Shown here: piece after piece, positions 57,986-64,000 of the stretch | Layout: each line of letters starts with the position of its first letter | How positions within the stretch are numbered: the first letter of the stretch is position 1 | Origin: Heterodera schachtii | Taxonomy: Eukaryota > Nematoda > Chromadorea > Rhabditida > Heteroderidae | Assembly: GCA_023374025.1 (NCBI GenBank) | Contig: SIJG01000130.1 | Coordinates: forward strand, 39,870 to 103,869 | Direction of reading: 5' to 3' | Length of the DNA stretch: 64,000 bases | Made by a program: the position numbers and the translations under genes | Notes under the pieces: model-generated | Databases searched by the model: none | What the model was told of the DNA's origin: nothing | Seen by the model: the letters and a program-made list of their open reading frames with translations, nothing else

Positions 57986-59235
57986 ATTTTGATATATTTT
58001 TATTATTTTTGGTTTCATTTGAAAAAAGTTATTCAAATTTTTTTAATAACAAATTATCCAAGATTAAAATAAAAAATAATGGATATTAATGTCAATTATG
58101 CTATTCATTTAATATAAAAAATTCTAATTTATTTGCAATCAAAAAAAAAAAATCTATTTTATCCAACTGAATAAGTGATAAGACAGAATTTTATAAATAT
58201 TCTACGATAATAATTGAATTTAATAAAATTTGCTATATCTTTTTATCAATGTGCAGATTTTGGACCAGCTTGTGTAATATGATGTCCAGCATACGAGTGA
58301 ATAAAACTTTTGCTAGCCGATTTCGGAGTTTCCGAGAGTGTGAAATAACATAAAAAGGAATACGCATAGACATTGGTAATAAACGAAACAAGTCTAGAAA
58401 TTCAAAAATACATTTAAAATATCAAATATTTTATAATGAGAAAGAAATTATTTAGTAAATTATATAATAATTTAAATCAAAATACCTAAGCAATGATATA
58501 ATTAAGTTTTAATTTTATATATCAATAAAACCTTAGAAAAAAAACTAAATTTCTTTTAAATACAAGAAATTATTTCTTAAAAAATATCGATCATTAATAT
58601 ATTTAAATGATTTTTCAAGAAAAAATAAATAAAATGAAAATTGTGGAATGAAATTTGTAAAAATGTTAAAAAATAAATTAACAATTTAAATTTAAGTGTC
58701 TGAGTTTTATAGTTCAAAATATTTTCTAATTAAACTATTTAAAAATAAAATCAAAGTTTGCTTGAAAATGAAAATTATTAAATTTCTTAAATTATAGTTG
58801 ATTATCATAATAAAACAGCGCTTACACTTATTAATAAACAAAATAATAACATGAAATTTTAAAAAATTTATAAAAAATTTAGAAGTCAAAAAACCGGGGA
58901 TTAGCTATGCAAATTTAAAAAATATTAATTCCATATAAATTAAATAATTTTAATATTATAATACTCAATAAAATAAATAAATTTAATTAACTTCAAATGT
59001 TTTCAATTGGATGAATTTGTTGATTCACCTTTATATAAAAAATCAAAAAAATAATAAATATTTACCAATTTAAGAGAACAACGAACATAAATGAATTTGG
59101 ATTTTATCATTATTTTTGCCTTTAAGCACTGGGATTTTCGATCCATATTTTATGGCTATGTTTTGCGATTTTATATCAATATTTTTTGCCAGTCCTAGGG
59201 ACAACCCCTTCCTCATGCTTTACCTGTTTTCCTTT
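57986..59235. other. A+T-rich stretch, nothing convincing
   Basis: A small G+C pocket at about 58255-58350 has no supportable frame. Confidence 0.45.
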
Positions 59236-59377
59236 TTATTGAACAGCCCTACTCCTTTCCTTCGCGTCATCTTTTGGCCATGGCCACCACCATCCTCCAA
59301 CCTCCCTAAATTTGCCTTTACCCGCGGGCGTTAAATCGATAGCCAATGTTCTCCACCAAAGTTTATCCGCCCCAATC
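59236..59377 (-). CDS. candidate terminal exon
   Basis: On the minus strand TTTTTAG ends at 59378 and is followed by a phase-1 frame of about 46 residues (ADKLWWRTLAIDLTPAGKGK, then REVGGWWWPWPKDDAKERS) closing at TAA 59238-59236. It is G+C-rich and rich in Trp. A donor-like AAAACAG-GTAAAG lies 21 nt past the stop, so another frame or splice is possible. No upstream exon was found. The plus strand of the same DNA is also open, but T/P/F-rich. No family is recognised. Confidence 0.28.
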
Positions 59378-62300
59378 CTAAAAATGATTTCTCAAATTGA
59401 CATTATAAACAAAATTAATAAATTTTTAGCTTGAATATGATAGCGCTGCGTTTATAAGAGAAATTAATAAAATAAAATCACTAATAATTTTTCAATACAA
59501 AATTAATTTATTGGTTTCTTGTGAAGAGGCTTGAAAAAAAAACCAAAAAATGTATTTAAAATTTATTTCCACATCAATATATATATATATATATTATATT
59601 AAAATAAATGTGTAAAAAAAATACTTTCAATGCATGAGAGAATTCGCAAACAATAACAAGAGGAAATATAGGAATTATTAACCTATTCAAACAATTAAAT
59701 TAAATGGAGTTTATTGAATATATATATTTTTTAAATGATTAAATTCACAAACACCAGCTGTTTTAACTATCTATTTAATCTGAAATTTATTCATAAAATA
59801 AGAAATTAATTCAAATACCTAAACTAATAATGGAATAAAATTATTATATTTTATAATGACACTAAAGTACGAAAATAACGAACTATGAGATGGAAAAAGA
59901 ATAAAATAAAAACTTGCACTCAACGAATTTGATTCTTCCGAAAATTTCAAATTAATGGATTCGTTTATCTAAGAAAATATTTTACACGATAAATATATAT
60001 ATAATATAGTATAAAATACAGTAAATATATGCTTCAAAAAATAATTATGAAATTTTTTTTATAAAATATTACTTTAGATGATTTTATAAATTAAGTACCA
60101 TGATTGTCGGACACAATCGAAAACATGTCTTCAATCAAACACCCTGAAGAAAATGCATTAGAAAGTGATTGTACCAATCACTAATAATATCGAAAATAAA
60201 ACTTACACTATTTAAAAAGCAAAATTTATACATTTTTATAATAAAAAATTTTTAAACTATAATAAAAAAAAATACATGTATCTTCATGAGATGGTATTCA
60301 AGGATGTGATAGAGTATTAGTTAAAAGTCAAGAATTAATTCAATGCTATCTTACACAATCAACAACATTTAATGTTTCTAAATTAATATTTTAATAATAA
60401 AACTACTAATTTACTTAAATATAACAATATAAATCTGAATGTTAAAAACAACTTATTTTTTTAAATTTTCTTTTTCATAATTTTTGATTAAATTGATATA
60501 AATTATGTAAATCACAAATTCATAAGTTCATATTTAAATAATTAAATATAAAACTACCTAAAATTAAAATCTATGAATGTTGATAAATAAATGAAACATT
60601 TATTAATGTTTTTAATAAGATACATAATATAAAAAAGTATATAAAGTGAAAAAATGAGAAAAAGGTGAAAAATATATAAATTATAAATATGATGAGTTAC
60701 TCGTAACAATTTAATCAAAACTTAATTTTGCTTATATTTAAATGGTAAGTAAAATTATTAAACATTTCAGTTTTTCAAACCATTACATTTTTATATCATT
60801 TCAAGAAAAATTAAATTAAGTTTTTCCAAAATGAATGCACCTTAAGCATGGCGAACTTAAAACAAACTAATTTCAATGAAATACTCAGCAATTAACCTCA
60901 AACATTAAATAATTTATAAATTTAGCTTTTGAAAAACGAATATTTATATGCAATTATATATTTTTCTAAATTTTTATATATTTTTCATAAATTAAAAAAA
61001 AATTTTATAAAATTATTTATTTTAAGGAAAGAAAAAAGGCTTAAACGGATGCTGCCCACCAAGCACTGCTATCGTCGTGGCCGAAAATTAAAAATGACAA
61101 TAAATATTCAAAATATTAAAATTATCTTTTTTAAATTTTTTCATTCAATTTAATAACATAATGCAATTTTAATTTTATTACAAAAGAATTTAATGGAATT
61201 TAATGCCCTTCCAAAAACACAAAATCCGAAATAAATATTAATTCCATAATAAGAATTTCCAGTAACTTTTTAAAAATAAAAATCAATCGTCTGAAATATA
61301 TATCAAGTATTATAAACCATAGAATAAATATTTTCATCAAGAAAACAGAATTTATATTAAAAGCTCTCCAACTCGAAAATTTAAACCTTCAAAATATGTA
61401 TTTTTAAAGAAATTTAAATAAATCAACTTAAACTCCTTTTTAAACTCGTATAATTTATACCATTCAAACACGAGAATAAAACATGAACTTAATTAATTTA
61501 ATAAAATAAAATTAAAAAATACCAATATATTTAAATTGTACCAATTGAAACTCGTAGTGCAAAATTCGTTAAAATACAATTTTAATCTAGTCAAGAATTA
61601 GCTTTAAAATCATAACTATTTACATATAATTTAATATATCGATTTGTCTCAGTTGTTTAACATGTGTCAAAATTTGTAATTCTTTAATTAATTATTATTT
61701 TGTCTTGAATATATTAGCAAAATAACAATAATATGCTTGTTAGAAGATTCAAATTTATTCTTGATAAAGTTTTTTTACTTTTCTCTACTTTTTTATTGTA
61801 TGCTTTAAATATTTAAAGTTTTTATATATTTTTTTAAATTATACTAAATAATTTTCGTAAAATATGTTTATTTAATTTTTATTTTATTTTAACAATTAAA
61901 ATGTTTTAATTTCTTTATATTATAAGTTATAAGCATTTCTTGACCATTCAATTACTTTCGAAAATACAAATGAGTTGATATTTTTATAAACTTTAGACTA
62001 ATTTTAACTGCCAATAAAATAAACAATTTGAAATTTAAAATTAAAAAAAAACTTCTTCACAAATGCTTGTGGTTGCTTTAATTAGCATTGTACTTTTTAG
62101 AAAATTGAAAAATAAAAAGATTTATAAAATTAAATTAACTTATTAATTAGGTTAGGTTTGTTTACCTATTATTTAAAAACCTTTATAAATTTTTCTTTAA
62201 AATAAATTAAATTTTCTGTTTTTTTCTTATTTTAAATTAATTTTCGTTCATTATTTAAATAGTTCTCTTTGCTTAAAAATAGTGTTTATCCTTTTATTAA

Positions 62301-62573
62301 TATTTAATCAGAAATTAATTACATTTTCATGTTTTTTTTTCTTATATTTAACTGTTTTCAAATCAATTCATTAAATCATTTTAAATTAGTTTATTTTTAA
62401 AATAGCTATTGGTTTTATTTTACAATGGGCTAAATTACCCAATTTATTCAAAACGCCTATTTTCGTGCATAATTGTTAAAAATTTGCCGGATCAAATTGA
62501 ACCATCAATTTTCAGCTCTAAGTTTTTCCAAAAACAAACAAAATTGTAAAAAAATGAAATTTTGGTTTTGCAT
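59378..62573. other. long A+T-rich stretch with an (AT)n tract near 59576-59595
   Basis: Over 3 kb. A basic patch in an open frame (RLKRMLPTKHCYRRGRKL, about 61035-61095) is the only G+C-richer spot; its flanks are A/T-driven. No gene is assigned. Confidence 0.45.
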
Positions 62574-62581
62574 TTTATTAC

Positions 62582-63169
62582 TAGGGCTCGGATTTATAGT
62601 TGCTAAAAACTGCCAAAATAATTAGTTTTTAGTTTCTAAAAGACCCCCAAAATAGTTGCTAAAAATGGGTAAATAGTTGCTAAAAAGTTCCGAATTTAGG
62701 GTGTAAAATCGAAATTTTCTTCAAAAAGCAAAAATATTTTGCCAAATCATTAAGAATATAAATAATTTTCAAAATCAAAAATTCTCGTCAAAAGAATAAA
62801 CAAATAAATTTTGGAGGTGAATTTTTGAGAAATTTTTCATTTATCAGAGGTGCATTTTTGAAAATTTTCGGGTCGATTCTTAGGGGTGTATTTTTGAAAA
62901 AAAAATTTTGAGTCGATTTTAGGGGTGTATTTTTCGTTTTTATTGCATTTTTGTTAATAAATTTTGGGCAAAACGCCAAAATAGTTGAAAATAGTTTTTT
63001 TCAAAATTTTTATAGTTTTTTAGTTGCTAAAAATAAAAAAACTATAAAATAGTTGCTAATAACTCGAAAAGTAGCTTAACAACAGCCGAAAAAAACACGC
63101 TTTTCGTGCATTTCAGGCCATGGGGAGCTCAGGAAAAAAATAGTGAAAAAACTATAAATCCGAGCCCTA
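62582..63169. mobile_element. hAT-like MITE with ATAGTTGCTAAAAA word arrays
   Basis: Perfect 8-bp duplications TTTATTAC (62574-62581 and 63170-63177) flank inverted termini TAGGGCTCGGATTTATAG and CTATAAATCCGAGCCCTA. ATAGTTGCTAAAAA or shortened forms recur about five times near the left end and five near the right (63000-63065). The interior repeats TTAGGGGTGTATTTTT-like words. No transposase. The termini are shared with 46968-47632, but the array word differs. Confidence 0.92.
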
Positions 63170-63177
63170 TTTATTAC

Positions 63178-64000
63178 TTAGTAAAAACAAAATCTTTGTC
63201 ATTAAATGTTTTTTTATATATTTTTTTTAATTATAATTTATTTATTTTCTTTATACATGCTGTAATATTTCCTTTCCTCTTTCCTCTTGGAATGCATGAT
63301 ATTTTTCTATCTTAATCTTCATTAATTAACTCATAAAAAGCTATACAATATTTAAATAAGAAGTAAAATAAAAGTTACAATTAAATATTCAATTTATTTA
63401 TTTTAAATATAATAGCCTCAATGTTATACTAAAAATATTTTTCTGACAAATAGTTTTAGACTTTCAAGTTTGAATATTCCTTATATTTTTCTTTAGTTTA
63501 ATATAAATTAGATAATTCTTGGTGTATATAATTTTATCCAAAATTTGCAACCTTGTATAATCAAATTGTGAAAATTAAATAAATTATTCAAAACTATATT
63601 AATATGCTTATTTAGAATTTAATCTACATTATTATTATTAACGCATCTTATTATTAAAATGTTGAATATTTGCTATTTTTCAAAATTCAAAATAGTAAAT
63701 TTTCAGTAGATTTAAAATTATTTTAAAATTTAATTAACATGTCAAATCGGATTTCACTGCACTACAAGTTCAGCAGATGTGGCCATAATGATAATTATTA
63801 TTAGTGTTGTATTATATTTTTTCATTAACAAAAATAATCATTTAACATAAGTTATAATAACCAACCTATTGGAAGTAATATAAGCATATTTTATATAATT
63901 TTCGGGTATTCATACTTTAAAGGAATAAAAGAAAAAGAAACAAAATGTTTTCATTAAAAATAATTAAACACAAAGAAAATACCCAAAATAAAAATGATAT
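63178..64000. other. A+T-rich stretch, nothing seen
   Basis: No gene or repeat was noticed up to the window edge. Confidence 0.5.

Noticed and set aside
1..64000. CRISPR array, bacterial operon or organelle DNA
   Set aside because: No regularly spaced identical repeats with unique spacers, no ribosome-binding-site-led operons, no rRNA or organelle genes. Introns and the retrotransposon/MITE content indicate a eukaryotic nuclear genome.

Overview
This 64 kb window is eukaryotic nuclear DNA that is very A+T rich (about four fifths by eye), gene-poor and full of dead or non-autonomous transposons. Nothing in it looks bacterial, viral or organellar. Three things suggest an invertebrate, possibly a nematode: short coding islands with GT-AG introns of about 60 nt, splice-acceptor-like sites placed just before initiator ATGs (as in spliced-leader trans-splicing), and long foldback elements. 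No diagnostic gene (rRNA, spliced-leader RNA, conserved housekeeping protein) is present, so this is an inference only.

The one feature identifiable by protein homology is a decayed Ty3/gypsy-type retrotransposon at about 20.2-23.7 kb on the plus strand. It runs in order Gag zinc knuckle, aspartic protease, reverse transcriptase, RNase H, integrase zinc finger, integrase core and GPY/F-like tail. It has several frameshifts, stops, internal deletions and altered catalytic residues, and no LTRs were seen.

Most other structure is small inverted-repeat DNA transposons. Three have perfect 8-bp target duplications typical of hAT elements: 45296-46028 (GTTTATTC), 46968-47632 (ATTATAAT) and 62582-63169 (TTTATTAC). 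The last two share the terminus TAGGGCTCGG but carry different short words repeated next to the ends. Other array-like fragments (13.5, 15.1-15.5, 18.7, 38.6, 55.1 and 56.5 kb) look similar, each with its own word. A second group has CAAAGG/CAAGGG termini and TAA target duplications, as in PIF/Harbinger elements: 9108-9620, 55232-56314 and a partial copy at 16421. The copies at 55.2 and 16.4 kb carry tRNA-like Pol III box A/box B modules, mirrored in both arms of the 55.2 kb copy. Further foldbacks lie at 5981-6434, 27848-28337 and 40205-40575. A diverged sequence of about 1.3 kb occurs at 6575-7905 and, inverted, at 41703-42960.

Coding potential lies in small G+C-richer islands. The best are on the minus strand: 53825-54510 (probable multi-exon gene), 54872-55088 (two exons), 26742-26931 (two exons) and 33354-33767 (137-residue ORF). 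Weaker short ORFs occur at 0.5, 1.6, 26.0, 32.9, 39.3, 41.3, 45.1 and 59.2 kb. I recognise no protein family in any of them. The long stretches between are A+T-rich sequence in which I see no gene.
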